This document shows, piece by piece, positions 1 to 9,672 of a stretch of 64,000 bases of DNA. Each line of letters starts with the position of its first letter. The stretch's first letter is position 1. The position numbers were made by a program, and so were the translations under genes. This DNA is from Burkholderiales bacterium (GTDB lineage Bacteria; Pseudomonadota; Gammaproteobacteria; Burkholderiales; SG8-39), in NCBI GenBank assembly GCA_027493935.1, contig JAOSJV010000001.1:496001-560000 (forward strand), read 5' to 3'. The notes under the pieces were generated by a model, which did no database searches, had not been told where the DNA came from, and saw only the letters and a list, made by a program, of their open reading frames with translations.

Positions 1-486
1 CGGCTGGTGTGCCTGGGCAACGGCTGGAAGCGAACGGCCCGGCGCACCGGTGGGCGAGGACGAACGCGGCGGCCGACGGCGTCGAGTTCCGCGGGCCGGT
101 GCCGCACCGCATGGTGCTGCGCGAGATGCAGCGCAGCGCCGCGCTGCTTCATCCGTCGCGCGGGGAGGCCTGCTCCATGGCGATCGCCGAGGCGATGAGC
201 CTGGGGCTGCCGGTCATCGCGGGCCGGCGCACCGACGGCGTGGGCTGGCAGCTCGATCAGGGCCGCGCCGGCGTGCTGGTCGACGTCAACGATGCGCGCG
301 ACATCGCACGCGGCATCGAGGCCGCGACCGCCGACTTCGCGATCTGGCTGGAGATGTCGGCCGCCGCGCGCCGCCGCGCGCGCGAGCTCTTCTCGATCGA
401 TCGCGTGGTCGACGAGTACCTCTCGCCTCTACGAGGCGGTGCGGCGCGCGGGCGAGGTCGCCGGCGCCGCGGTGCGGCCGGCGTGA
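1..486 (+). CDS. Glycosyltransferase family 4, C-terminal part (cut by window edge, frameshifted)
   Basis: This is the C-terminal donor-binding half of a GT4 glycosyltransferase, presumably adding a sugar to the exopolysaccharide repeat unit in the cytoplasm. The EFRGPVPHRMVLREMQRSAA stretch and the following HPSRGEACSMAIAEAMSLGLPVIA segment are the GPB-type site with the E-x7-E pair. The gene begins outside the window. Two frame changes are apparent. Near base 27 the frame reading LVCLGNGW passes to the frame reading EANGPAHRW. Near base 427 the frame ending VVDEYL passes to the one reading LYEAVRRAGEVAG, which stops at 486. The ending at 486 looks natural, whereas the uninterrupted frame runs into low-complexity Arg/Ala/Gly to 719. 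Both changes look like indels. The exact acceptor and sugar cannot be told. Confidence 0.75.
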
Positions 487-743
487 CCGCGCGAGTCGGG
501 GGCGTCCAGCAGATGTGTTTCTTCCGCCGGGGCAGCTGCGCACACGAGGAGCCGAATCCGCGGCAGCGGTTCCGCAATCCCGAGGCGAAGCGCGACTACG
601 AGGATCCTTCGGCGCCGGCGGGCAAGCGGGTCACCCGCGTCGCGGCGGGCGCGCCCGGGGCGCGCCGGTCGGCGAGCGCGGTCGCGCCCGGCGCCGGTCC
701 GGGCGCCGCCGCGCGCTAGCCGGACCCGATCCGGAGCCGGACG

Positions 744-2595
744 ATGTGCGGAATCTTCGGTTGCGTCGGTCCGATCGCCGAGCGGCATGCGGCCGCCTGC
801 CTCGACACGCTCGCGCACCGCGGTCCGGACGGGCGCGGACTGTGGCACACGAGCGAGGTCACGCTCGGCCATCGCAGGCTGTCGATCCTCGATCTGTCGG
901 ACACCGGCCGGCAGCCGATGTCCTACGCGCAGGGCCGCTACCGGATCACGTTCAACGGCGAGATCTACAACTTCGTCGAGATCCGCCGGGACCTCGAGCA
1001 GCGCGGGCACGTCTTCGCCGGATCCTCCGACACCGAGGTCATCCTGGCGGCGTACGCCGAGTGGGGGCTCGACGCGGTCACGCGGTTCAACGGCATGTGG
1101 GCGTTCGCGATCTGGGATGCGCTCGAGAAGCGCCTGGTGCTCTCGCGCGACCGGTTCGGCAAGAAGCCGCTGTTCTACGCGATGATCGGCGAGCGCTTCG
1201 TGTTCGCCTCGGAGATGAAGGCGATCTACCCGCTGCTCGCCGAGGTGCGGCCCGCGCGGGACTTCGAGTGGATGAAGCGCAACCTGTTCGTCTACGAATC
1301 CACCGACAAGTGCCTGGTGGAGGGGATCAAGCGCTTTCCGGCGGGGCACTCGGGGATCTTCGCCGGCGGCAGGCTCGCGCTCAGCCGCCACTGGAACACG
1401 CTCGACGCGCTGGTGGCGGCGCCCGCCCGGTACGAGGAGCAGGTCGAGCAGTTCCGCGCGCTGTTCATCGACGCGTGCCGGATCCGGATGCGCTCGGACG
1501 TGCCGATCGGGACGGCGCTGAGCGGGGGGATCGACTCGAGCGCGGTCGCGTCGACCATGGCGCACATCGCGCACCGGCTCGGCGGCGACCGCGTCGCCAG
1601 CGACTGGCAGCGGGCGTTCGTCGCGACCTTCCCCCGGCTCGCCGCTCGACGAGACCGCCTACGCCGAGAAGGGGTGGTCGACAAGCACGGCCTGAGCGCG
1701 ACCTTCGTGCCGATCGATCCCGCGCGGGCGATCGACAAGCTCGACTGGTACTTCTACCAGTTCGAGGAGCTCTACGTCACCAGCCCGATTCCCATGATCC
1801 AGCTCTACGGCGCGATGCGCGCGGGCGGGGTGATCGTCACCCTCGACGGACACGGGGCCGACGAGCTCTTCGTCGGCTACCCGAACGAGCTGTTCGAGGC
1901 GGCGGTGGGCTGCGACATCGCGCGCGACGAGATCGCGGAGCTGTACCGCGAGATGTTTCCGAAGGGCACGTCGCAGTTCCGCGTGCCGCGCAGCAACCGG
2001 CTGCTGTACGCGCGCTTCGCGGCGCGCGGGCTCGCCAAGCGGTTGCTCGGCAAGCGCCACGTCACGCGCGACGCGGCGCATCCGGCGTTCCGCCGGCTCG
2101 ACCGGTTCAACCAGTACCTGTACGCCCTCACCCACGACACCATACTGCCGACCCTGCTGCGCAACTACGACCGCTACTCGATGATCAACGGGGTCGAGAT
2201 CCGCGCGCCCTTCATGGACCACCGGATCGTCAGCTACGCCTTCTCGATCCCGATGCGCAGCAAGATCGGCGGAGGCTACACGAAGCGGATCGTCCGCGAC
2301 GCGCTCGGGGCGTTCATGCCGGCCGAGATCGTCGGGCGCCGGACGAAGGTGGGCTTCAACTCGCCGATCGTCGACTGGATGCGCAAGGACCTGAAGCCGT
2401 ACTTCCTCGACGTGATCGACTCGGGAGGCCTTCAGGAACTCGGCGGTGATCGACCCGGCGAAGGTGAGGCGGCGGCTCGAGGCGGTCATCCACGGGACGC
2501 AGCCGAGCTTCGCCTTCGCCGAGCGGACCTGGAAGCTGTTCGTTCCCTATCTCTGGGAGCAGGCGGTCCTGAAGCGCGGCTACCGGCTCGCCTGA
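744..2595 (+). CDS. asnB: Glutamine-dependent asparagine synthase-like amidotransferase of the EPS locus
   Basis: A class II glutamine amidotransferase joined to an asparagine-synthase ATP-pyrophosphatase domain, about 615 residues. The start gives MCGIFG, with the catalytic Cys2. The glutaminase part includes HRGPDG and FNGEIYN, and the synthase P-loop SGGIDSS follows at about residue 255. Such AsnB-like enzymes are common in EPS and exosortase loci, where they probably amidate a sugar or cell-surface substrate rather than make free asparagine. Between about 1630 and 1676 a +1 and a +2 insertion compensate each other and garble about 13 residues. Near 2433 one extra G shifts the frame. The corrected C-terminus ([19 protein letters not shown]) stops at 2595, overlapping the end of the convergent glycosyltransferase by 16 bases. 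Confidence 0.85.
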
Positions 2596-3740
2596 GGCGG
2601 CGCGCCCGCGGCGGGCGCGCGCTCGCCCAGGCACGCCCGGATGCCGCGCACGAAATTGTCGACCATGTTGTCCAGCGTGTAGCGCCGGCCCGCCTCGCTC
2701 GCCGCCGCGCACACCGCCGCGTAGGCGTCGGCGTCGCGCAGCAGCCCGATCACCGCGTCCGCATAGGCGTCCGGGTCGTCCGGGCACACGAAGCCGTTCC
2801 GCGCGTGCTCCAGGTAGTCGATCTCCGGCCCGTGGCGGGCGGTCGCGGTGGTGAACATGGGCAGGCCGGCGCAGAACGCGTCGAGGACGTGCAGGCCGAC
2901 GGCCCCCGGGCTGAGGACCACCGTGGCGAGCTTGAAGTACGCCGCCTTCTCGATTCCCGTCCTCGCGCCGACGCACCGGGCCCAGTCGCGCTCGGCGAGC
3001 CGCCGCGCGAGCCCGGCGCGCGCGGGCCCGTCGCCGATCACGACGAGCCGGAACGACGGAATCGCGGCGTGGATGCGCTCGCCCGCCGCGGCGAGCAGGT
3101 CGAGACGCTTGTCCGGGTACAGCGAGCCGCAGTACAGGCCGAGCGGCGCGCCGGGCGCGAGGTCGAGGTCGCGGCGGATCGCGTCGAGCGCCGCCGGGCC
3201 GACGGCGGCGAGATCGGCGAGGAATCCGTCGTTGTCGATGGCGTTGTTCAGGCAGGTGATGCGCGCCGGCGGGTAGCCGTTCTCGAGCAGGATCTTCGTC
3301 GTGAGCCCGGTGTAGGCGAACCACCAGTCGACCTTGTTCAGCAGCAGGCGCTTCCAGCGCTCGCGCAGGCCGCGGGGCGCGCTGCTCTGGAAGCTCTTGC
3401 CGTGCCCCCAGTAGGCGATCTTCGCCCGGCGCCAGGCGCGTCCGAGCAAGAGCGGATAGTTCGAGACGATGCGGTTCTCCTGCATGATCACGATCAGCTC
3501 CGAATCGCGCAGCGCGCGCGGCAGCGGCTGCCACAGCACGTCCCGGCCCATGATCCTCGCCCAGCGGTTCACGACCCGGTCGGCCCAGGCGAGCTCCCCG
3601 GTGTCGCGCTTGAGCGACTCCTGCGGCGAGGGCTGGCCGTGCACGAGGCGAAGCTCGATCCGGTGGCGCGCGCACTGGGCGCGCAGGCGCTCGAACAGCG
3701 CGACGCGGTAGTGCAGCAGCCGATGCTGCAGCACCGTCAC
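2580..3740 (-). CDS. Glycosyltransferase family 4
   Basis: A GT4 retaining glycosyltransferase of about 386 residues, expected to act on the cytoplasmic face of the membrane in EPS assembly. The second Rossmann domain shows [22 protein letters not shown], and a C-terminal [23 protein letters not shown] donor site. As sequenced it is continuous, in frame, with the acyltransferase upstream on the same strand. I place the start at the GTG at 3740, because the sequence there ([20 protein letters not shown]) is a normal N-terminus for this family. The same bases would give a TGA stop for the acyltransferase after a one-base correction, forming the usual GTGA overlap. A genuine fusion is possible. 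The 3' end overlaps asnB convergently. Confidence 0.75.
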   Translation of the reverse strand: MTVLQHRLLHYRVALFERLRAQCARHRIELRLVHGQPSPQESLKRDTGELAWADRVVNRWARIMGRDVLWQPLPRALRDSELIVIMQENRIVSNYPLLLGRAWRRAKIAYWGHGKSFQSSAPRGLRERWKRLLLNKVDWWFAYTGLTTKILLENGYPPARITCLNNAIDNDGFLADLAAVGPAALDAIRRDLDLAPGAPLGLYCGSLYPDKRLDLLAAAGERIHAAIPSFRLVVIGDGPARAGLARRLAERDWARCVGARTGIEKAAYFKLATVVLSPGAVGLHVLDAFCAGLPMFTTATARHGPEIDYLEHARNGFVCPDDPDAYADAVIGLLRDADAYAAVCAAASEAGRRYTLDNMVDNFVRGIRACLGERAPAAGAPPQASR

Positions 3741-4376
3741 CGTGCGGCGCGGTGCGTCCTGCGCGGCTCCGGCGGGGCCGCCCGGCGCGATCGTGCAGTG
3801 GTCGTAGCCCCGCTCGGAGAACGCGAACCGCCCGTCCCGGATCGCCGCCTCGTGCCGCGCGATCTCGCCCGCATCGGCGAAGCGCTTGCCGATCTCGCGC
3901 GCCGGTGTGCCGGCGACGATCGAATAGGGCGCGACGTCCTGCGTCACCACCGACCCCGCCGCCACGATCGCGCCGCGGCCGATCCGCACCCCGGTCAGCA
4001 CGACCGCGCCGTATCCGATCCAGACGTCGGACTCGACGCTGACCTGCTCGTGGCGCCAGGGGCTCGGTCGCCGGGCGCTGCCGATCCAGGGCGCATAGCG
4101 CACCGGGAAGCCGGCGGCGCGGAAATCGTGGTCGTGCCGGCCGACGAAGGCGACCCGGTTGGCGACGAGCACGAAGTCGCCGATGTCGCAGTTGCACTCG
4201 ATGAAGACGTCCTTGCCGATGTAGACGTTGCCGCCGATCGTGATCCGATCGGGCGCCCACAGCGTCGCGTTGCGGCCGATGTGGAGCCCGGGGCCGTGCG
4301 ACAGGAACGCGCGCGCCCGAAACGCGGTGATCGCCGTCCTCAGCCTTCGCAATCCCGCGACGGCGCGACCGAGCAT
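3737..4376 (-). CDS. Hexapeptide-repeat O-acetyltransferase (left-handed beta-helix)
   Basis: An acyltransferase of the CatB/WbbJ/Maa type that acetylates a sugar hydroxyl using acetyl-CoA. Repeated I-G-x-x hexapeptides are seen at [20 protein letters not shown] and again in [20 protein letters not shown], followed by the family ending [19 protein letters not shown]. The catalytic His lies in the loop [11 protein letters not shown] at 4376 gives about 210 residues, the normal size, if one base is corrected near the end. Without correction the frame runs on into the glycosyltransferase to make a 598-residue fusion. The Arg/Pro-rich reading upstream of 4376 looks non-coding. The neighbours make an EPS decoration role likely. 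Confidence 0.75.
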
Positions 4377-4512
4377 CGGCGGCGCGCGATCAGCGGCCGC
4401 GGCCGGGCGGCGCGGGCCCGGCGCGGTCGCGGCCGCGGTGGCCCGGCCGCGCGCGCGCCGGGGCGCCGGCGGACCGGGAAGACGGGTGTCGGGCGGCGCG
4501 GGAGGACATCGG

Positions 4513-5268
4513 TCAGGCGTACCCCAGGCCCTGCCGGTGCGTCCTGATCGCGCCGAAGACCTTGTTGCAGAGCTTCGCGCCGCCGGGCAGCGAGAGCAGC
4601 GTGAGCCAGCCGCGGAACGCACCCACGCTCGCCCCGTCGAGGCAGAAGCGCGGCAGGCGCAGCGTGCCGCCCGTGCGCGTGACCGCGCCGCGCTGCACGA
4701 TGTGCTGGTAGCGGAATCCCAGGCGTGCGGCGATCCGCTCCCAGTTCTCGTCGCAGATTCCCCACGGCCACGCCAGGTGCCGGAAATCGCTTCGCGGCCG
4801 GCGGAGCTCGCCCGCCAGGCGCTCGAGCGAGGTGGCCAGATCGCGCTCCAGCTCGCGGCCGCCGTCGTCGTCGGGGCGCCAGCGCCGGTGCGAGTGCGAG
4901 TGCGACTGGAACTCGATCACGCCCTCGGCGGCGAGCGCGCGGGCCTGCTCCCAGGTCACGTGGTTCGCGCCGGTGCCGCATTCGCCGGTGATCAGGAACG
5001 CCACGCCGCTGAAGCCGTGGCGCCGCAGGGCGGGCGCCGCGATCGATGCGAGCTCGGCATAGCCGTCGTCGAACGTGATCAGGAGCTCCTTCCGCGGCGC
5101 GCCGCCGCGGCCGTCGGCCAGGCGGCGCTCGAACTCGTCCAGCCTGAGCGAGCGGAATCCGCGCCCGGCGAGCCAGGCGAGCTGCCGCTCGAACACGGCC
5201 GTCGGCGTCGAGAGCGGATCGCCGCCGCGGCCGAAGCGGTGATAGAGCAGGATCGGAATCGGTGTCAT
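4513..5268 (-). CDS. Polysaccharide deacetylase (NodB homology domain)
   Basis: A 251-residue carbohydrate esterase family 4 protein that would remove N- or O-acetyl groups from a polysaccharide with a divalent metal. It begins [13 protein letters not shown], the usual opening of the exosortase-associated branch. It shows the metal/catalytic motif TFDDGYAE, the His pair in SHSHSHRRW, and the later WPWG motif. No signal peptide is seen, as in many EPS-locus relatives. The reading frame extends upstream to 5649, but that part is the duplicated intergenic element and low-complexity sequence, so the ATG at 5268 is chosen. It lies 137 bases upstream of the acyltransferase on the same strand and is probably co-transcribed with it. 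Confidence 0.85.
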   Translation of the reverse strand: MTPIPILLYHRFGRGGDPLSTPTAVFERQLAWLAGRGFRSLRLDEFERRLADGRGGAPRKELLITFDDGYAELASIAAPALRRHGFSGVAFLITGECGTGANHVTWEQARALAAEGVIEFQSHSHSHRRWRPDDDGGRELERDLATSLERLAGELRRPRSDFRHLAWPWGICDENWERIAARLGFRYQHIVQRGAVTRTGGTLRLPRFCLDGASVGAFRGWLTLLSLPGGAKLCNKVFGAIRTHRQGLGYA

Positions 5269-5354
5269 CTCGGCATGCGAGCGCGGCGCCGGCGCAGACG
5301 ATTCTCTCAAAAAAATCGGCGTCTGCGACGCTCGCGGCGCAGGCCGCGCGTCGC

Positions 5355-5650
5355 CCCGCCTGCCATCGTCATGCGGCCCGCCGCGGGCGCCGCCGCCGCG
5401 CGCCTGCGGGCCGCGCGCGAGCGAATGTGAACTTTTGTCAAATCGCCCGTCGCAGCGGAAAAATGCCGTGCGCATGAAATACCATCGACGCGGGTCGAGG
5501 CGGCGGACGAGCAGATCGCCACTCTCCGAGCGCGACGCGCCGCCGCGGCCTGAAGGACAACAAAAGGAGGAAGTCGTCCGCCATGCAAGTGGCGCGCCGT
5601 CGTGCTTTTTCCCGTGTCGTGCAGATGCCGCCCGCGGCCGCGCGCGCACG
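5355..5650. promoter_or_regulatory. Duplicated intergenic element, copy 1
   Basis: About 290 bases that recur, clearly similar, at 9385-9672. Shared landmarks in order are GTGAACTTTTGTCAAATC, CGCAGCGGAAAAATGCC, GAAATACCATCGA, GAGCAGATCGCCACTC (CAGCAGATCGCCACTC in copy 2), GACAACAAA(A)GGAGGAAGTC, and GGCGCGCCGTCGTGCTTT. The copy lies between the divergent deacetylase (start 5268) and WecG-type (start 5709) genes. Copy 2 likewise separates divergent genes, so promoter, leader-RNA or operator function is inferred. Translations in more than one frame are equally conserved, which argues for nucleotide-level rather than protein-level constraint. Confidence 0.6.
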
Positions 5651-5702
5651 CAACGCCCGGCGCTGCGGCCGGGCCTTGCCGCCCGCGCCCCTCGGCGGCT
5701 AG
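5583..5702 (+). CDS. Possible 39-residue leader peptide in element copy 1
   Basis: A short ATG frame opening M-Q-VARRRAFSRVVQMPPA. Its paralogue in copy 2 reads M-S-VARRRAFPRVVQMPPA, after which the two diverge completely. A strong AAAAGGAGGAAG purine tract lies upstream, but about 15 bases from the ATG, which is long for a ribosome-binding site. It stops seven bases before the WecG-type gene. It could be a translated leader, or simply part of a structured 5' untranslated region. No known family was recognised. Confidence 0.3.
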   Translation: MQVARRRAFSRVVQMPPAAARARNARRCGRALPPAPLGG

Positions 5703-5708
5703 CGCACC

Positions 5709-6491
5709 ATGCCGGGCCGTCACGCCGCCGCGATGATCAAGGGCTTGCCGGTGAGCCTGGTGTCGGTCGAGGACGTGCTCGCCGAGATGGAGCGCACGAT
5801 CCGCGCGCGCGACGCGGGACGATACATCTCGATCACCAACACCGAGTCGATGTACCACGGGCTGCGCATCGCGGAGCACGGGCGATACATCCGCGGTGCG
5901 GATTTCTCGCTGTGCGACGGCGTCGGCGTGATCGCCGCCGGGCTCGCGTGGGGCCATCGCATCCGCCGCCTGAACGGGCCGATCCTGCAGCTCGAGTGCT
6001 CGCGCTTCGGGATCCGGCACGGCTGGCGGCACTTCTTCTACGGCGGCAAGGAAGGGGTGGCCGACGAGATGGCCGCGCGACTGCGCGCGGCGCTGCCGGG
6101 GCTGATCGTGTGCGGGACGCATTGCCCGCCGTTTCGCGAGCTCACCGCCGCGGAGGACGAGGCGATCGTGCGCCGCATAAACGATTCGCGGCCGGACATC
6201 GTCTGGGTCGGCCTCGGACTGCTCAAGCAGGAGCGTTGGGTCGCCGCCCACCTGGGCCGGGTGAACGCGCCGTGGATGGTCGGCGTCGGGGCGTCGTTCG
6301 ACTACCACTCGGGCGCCGTCCCGTGGGCCCCCGCGCTGCTGCGCAAGCTCGGGCTCGAGTGGGTCTTCCGCCTGATCATCCAGCCCCGGCTGCGGGCGAG
6401 ACGCTACTGGTGGTCGCTCCTGTACGTGCTCGAGGCGGCCGCCGCGGGCGTGCTCAGGGGCGAGTTCCTGCGGCGGCCATCGACCGGGTGA
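5709..6491 (+). CDS. WecG/TagA/CpsF-family glycosyltransferase
   Basis: A GT26 transferase of 260 residues. Relatives add N-acetylmannosaminuronic acid or similar sugars to an undecaprenyl-linked intermediate at the membrane. Family signatures seen in order are ITNTESMYH, FSLCDGVGVI, RLNGPILQLECS (usually RVNGTD/P), FFYGGKEGVADEMA, VWVGLGLLKQERWV, GVGASFDYHSG, and the C-terminal LGLEWVFRLIIQP with a basic amphipathic end that associates with membrane. The start could be ATG 5709 or ATG 5733; neither has a clear Shine-Dalgarno. It is the first gene downstream of element copy 1 and begins the plus-strand EPS transcript. Confidence 0.85.
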   Translation: MPGRHAAAMIKGLPVSLVSVEDVLAEMERTIRARDAGRYISITNTESMYHGLRIAEHGRYIRGADFSLCDGVGVIAAGLAWGHRIRRLNGPILQLECSRFGIRHGWRHFFYGGKEGVADEMAARLRAALPGLIVCGTHCPPFRELTAAEDEAIVRRINDSRPDIVWVGLGLLKQERWVAAHLGRVNAPWMVGVGASFDYHSGAVPWAPALLRKLGLEWVFRLIIQPRLRARRYWWSLLYVLEAAAAGVLRGEFLRRPSTG

Positions 6492-6610
6492 GGAGGACAG
6501 CCGTGCCGCGCGTCACCGCCGCAGTATCGCGTCCCGCAACCGTCGGATCGTCCCGGCCTCCCCGGCCGTCCGATCCGGCCGAAGAGGAACCTGCAGATCG
6601 GAAGGGAACG

Positions 6611-7716
6611 ATGGTTCGCGTAGGTCTCATCGGATTGGGCAAGATGGGCATCTCCCATCACGCCGTCGTCAACAGCCACCCCGGCGCGCGCCTTGCGGCG
6701 GTGTGCGACTCGAGCCAGTACGTGCTCGACGTGCTGGGCAAGCATACGGGCGTGAAGTGCTACGGCGACTACCGCAGCATGATCGACACCGCGTCGCTCG
6801 ACGGGGTGATCGTGTCCACGCCCTCGCGGACCCACGCCGAGATCGTCAGGTACGCGCTGTCGCGCGGGATGCACGTGTTCTGCGAGAAGCCGTTCGTGCT
6901 CGATCCGCAGGAGGGCCAGCGGCTCGTCGATCTCGCGCGCGAGCAGAAGCGCGTGACGCAGGTCGGCTACCACTACCGGTTCGTGGGCGCGTTCCGCGAG
7001 GCGAAGCGGCTGCTGGCCGCCGGGGCGCTCGGCGAGATCCACCACGTGCGCGCCGAGGCGTACGGCCCGGTCGCGCTGCGGCCCAAGGGCTCCACGTGGC
7101 GCACCGCGCGCAGCGAGGGCGGCGGATGCCTCTATGACTACGCCTGCCACGCGCTCGATCTGGTCAACTTCCTGGTCGCGCCGCCCACCGCGGTGGGCGG
7201 CACGGTGCTGAACAAGATCTTTTCCCGCGACGTCGAGGACGAGGTGTACGCGACCCTCTACTTCGCCGACGGCTTCACCGGCCAGCTCGCCGCGAACTGG
7301 AGCGACGAGTCGTATCGCCGCATGACCACCCGCATCACCGTCTGGGGAAGGAACGGCCGGATCAACGTCGACCGGCAGGAGTGCCAGGTCTACCTGCGGG
7401 ACAAGGTCGCGGCGCTGCCCGATCTGGACGCGGGATGGACGATCCGCTACACGACCGACGTGACCGCGCCGGTGTGGTTCTACCTGCGCGGCGAGGAGTA
7501 CTCCGAGCAGATCGACCACTTCGTCCAGGCGATCGCGCACGGCCGCACCGAGAACGTCAACTCGTTCGAATCGGCGCTCGCGACCGACCGCGTCGTCCAG
7601 ATGCTGCTGCGCGACGCCGCGCGCCCGCGCGCGGACGCGAGCGTGGTCCGCGAGGCGCCGGCCGGGGCCGCCATGCCGGTCTGCTCGGCTCGGTCAGACG
7701 CAGGCTCGCCGGCTAG
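6611..7716 (+). CDS. Gfo/Idh/MocA-family oxidoreductase
   Basis: A NAD(P)-dependent sugar dehydrogenase-like enzyme of about 365 residues. The N-terminal Rossmann fold opens VRVGLIGLGKMGISHH and contains CEKPFVLD with the conserved EKP lysine. The C-terminal substrate domain has the G-G-G-CLYDYACHALDLV stretch with the catalytic-type His. It is probably involved in making a modified nucleotide sugar for the polysaccharide. The open frame runs past the expected end into the next gene's alternative frame. Restoring one G in the run near 7665 gives a natural ending (LLGSVRRRLAG) with TAG at 7714-7716. ATG 6611 is preceded by GGAAGGGAAC. Confidence 0.82.
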
Positions 7717-7736
7717 CGACGACGGAGCGAGCGACG

Positions 7737-8612
7737 ATGCAGCGCGTCCTGTTCGGCGACAACCAGTTCTTCGGCATCAACCACATGTCCGACGAGAAGG
7801 CGCGCGCGCAGGCGATGCGCTTCCAGAGCACGCGCGCGATCCTCGACGTGCTCGAGGCGGCCTACGCCGAAGGCATCAAGGTGTTCATGTGCACGACGCA
7901 CGAGCGGGTGGCGGCCGTGTGCGACCACTTCCGGGCGAACGCCGCGCGCTTCCCCGACTACGCCTTCTACCCGTGCATGCCGTACGCGCACAAGTACGCC
8001 AACGCGGTCACCGAGCACGGGATGATCGAGGCGCTGCGCAGGTTCCTGCCCGAGGAGGGGGCGTTCGGGGCGCTGGTGCGCGGCGGCGTCTCGGTCGCGA
8101 AGAAGGACGTCGAAGGGATCGCGAAGCTGCTGATCGACGCGGAGATGAAGATGTTCGCCGGACTCAGCACTCCGGTGGTCTTCCTGCAGAACGTCGTCAC
8201 CGACCTGCTGCTCGGCCTCGGGTTCCGGGAGGCGCTGCGGATCTTCGCCGACCACGTTCGCGAGCGCTACGGCGCCGAGCCGGGCTTCATCACGATGAAC
8301 CTGCCGATGCTGCTCGAGACGCTGGACGGGCTCGGCATCGAGAACCCGGTCGTCTGCTGCAACATCAACAAGATCGGATTCCGCATGTGCGGCGGCATCG
8401 CGCGCTACGAGCAGCTCCTCGCGAAGCGCCGGTTCCGCGCGATCGCGATGTCGGTCTTCGCCTCGGGCGCCATCGCGCCGCGCGAGGCGATCGACTACGT
8501 CTGCGCGCTGGACGGCGTGCAATCGATCGTGTTCGGCGCGTCGAGCCGGGCGAACATCCGCCAGACGAGCGAGCTCATCCGCGAGCGCTGGGGCGCGGCG
8601 CAGGCGCTCTAG
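7737..8612 (+). CDS. Conserved TIM-barrel-like protein of the EPS locus, unknown function
   Basis: A 291-residue cytoplasmic protein with no signal peptide or membrane helix. It opens with a conserved-looking RVLFGDNQFFGINHMSDEKA and continues with alternating beta-alpha segments (GIKVFMCTTHERV, PVVFLQNVVTDLLLGLG, PVVCCNINKIGFRM, DGVQSIVFGASSRANIRQT). This is reminiscent of an aldo/keto reductase-like or other TIM barrel, but the catalytic Asp-Tyr-Lys-His set of aldo/keto reductases is not obvious. Position 21 bases after the Gfo/Idh gene suggests the two act on the same sugar substrate. Function cannot be assigned from sequence. Confidence 0.7.
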   Translation: MQRVLFGDNQFFGINHMSDEKARAQAMRFQSTRAILDVLEAAYAEGIKVFMCTTHERVAAVCDHFRANAARFPDYAFYPCMPYAHKYANAVTEHGMIEALRRFLPEEGAFGALVRGGVSVAKKDVEGIAKLLIDAEMKMFAGLSTPVVFLQNVVTDLLLGLGFREALRIFADHVRERYGAEPGFITMNLPMLLETLDGLGIENPVVCCNINKIGFRMCGGIARYEQLLAKRRFRAIAMSVFASGAIAPREAIDYVCALDGVQSIVFGASSRANIRQTSELIRERWGAAQAL

Positions 8613-8660
8613 CAGGTTCCGAGTCAGACGTTCGTCGGCGGATCTCCGACCCGGGACACT

Positions 8661-9350
8661 CTAGCCGCGTGGCTGCGGATCCGGCGCCGGGTGCTCGCCG
8701 GTCGCTCCGACGATGCGCTTCACCTCGTCCACCAGCGCGGCGACCTCCCGCCGCGCCTGCGTGTCGGGAAGCTCCGCCGCCGTCAGGCCCTGTCCGAGCG
8801 CGCTCGCGTACGCGCCCCGGTAGCCGAGCGTCGCCTCGAGCGAGCGGTAGGTGAGCGCGGCGCTCACCATCGCGCTCAGGTCCCGCGCGTCGCGCGTGTG
8901 GCCGCGGAACCTCGTCCACACGATGCGCAGATCGAACTGGCGCGCGCTCCGAGCCTCCTCGACGAGCAGCAGCAGGTTGGCGGTCGCCCAGAGCTCCGCC
9001 GCGGAGGCGCCGATCGGCACCAGGCACAGATCCGCGAGCGCCAGGATGGCGCGCGTCATTTCCCCGACATGCGGCGGACCGTCGAGGACGACGTAGTCGG
9101 CGGTGCGCCGGTACCGGCCGACCTTCTCCTCGAGCTCGGCCTGTCCGCGCGCCGTGTCCACGGCAAGGCGCTCGGCGCGGCCGATCCTGCGGCGGATGTT
9201 TCCCCACGCGAGCGCCGTGCCCTGCGGCATGTCGCAATCGACCAGCGCGACGCTGCTCGCGCGCGCGAGCTCTCCCGCCAGGGTGGTGGCCACCGTGGAG
9301 CGACCGACGCCGCCCTTGGCCTGCACGAGCCCGATCACGCGCGACATCAC
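8661..9350 (-). CDS. ParA/MinD-family ATPase
   Basis: A 229-residue deviant-Walker ATPase. The opening SRVIGLVQAKGGVGRSTVATTL contains KGGVGRST with the signature lysine, ALVDCDMPQGTA is the A' region, and YVVLDGPPH matches Walker B. No ParB partner is adjacent. Single ParA-like proteins in EPS and secretion loci often position membrane complexes rather than segregate plasmids, which is the inferred role here. Two adjacent Met codons (9350 and 9347) are possible starts. It is convergent with the TIM-barrel-like gene and divergent from the sugar transferase, with element copy 2 in the gap. Confidence 0.8.
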   Translation of the reverse strand: MMSRVIGLVQAKGGVGRSTVATTLAGELARASSVALVDCDMPQGTALAWGNIRRRIGRAERLAVDTARGQAELEEKVGRYRRTADYVVLDGPPHVGEMTRAILALADLCLVPIGASAAELWATANLLLLVEEARSARQFDLRIVWTRFRGHTRDARDLSAMVSAALTYRSLEATLGYRGAYASALGQGLTAAELPDTQARREVAALVDEVKRIVGATGEHPAPDPQPRG

Positions 9351-9384
9351 CCGCGCCTATGCGGTCGCGCCCGGCGTGCCGGCG

Positions 9385-9672
9385 CTCGCCTTGCCATTGT
9401 CATACGGCGCTTCGTCGGGCACCGCCGCCATGCGCTTCCGGACCGCGCCGAATCGAATGTGAACTTTTGTCAAATCTCCCGCCGCAGCGGAAAAATGCCC
9501 CGCGCGTGAAATACCATCGATTCGGGTCGAGGCGGCGCGGCAGCAGATCGCCACTCCGAGGGCGCGACGCGCCGCCGCGGCCCGAACGACAACAAAGGAG
9601 GAAGTCATCCGCCATGTCCGTGGCGCGCCGTCGTGCTTTCCCCCGTGTCGTGCAGATGCCGCCCGCGCTTCG
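9385..9672. promoter_or_regulatory. Duplicated intergenic element, copy 2
   Basis: Homologous to 5355-5650 with the same order of landmarks, including GTGAACTTTTGTCAAATC, ATACCATCGA, AACAAAGGAGGAAGTCATCC and GCGCCGTCGTGCTTT. It separates the ParA-like gene (start 9350, minus) from the undecaprenyl-phosphate sugar transferase (start 9954, plus). On the minus strand TTGACA occurs inside the first landmark and could be a -35 box, but no convincing -10 follows. Confidence 0.6.
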
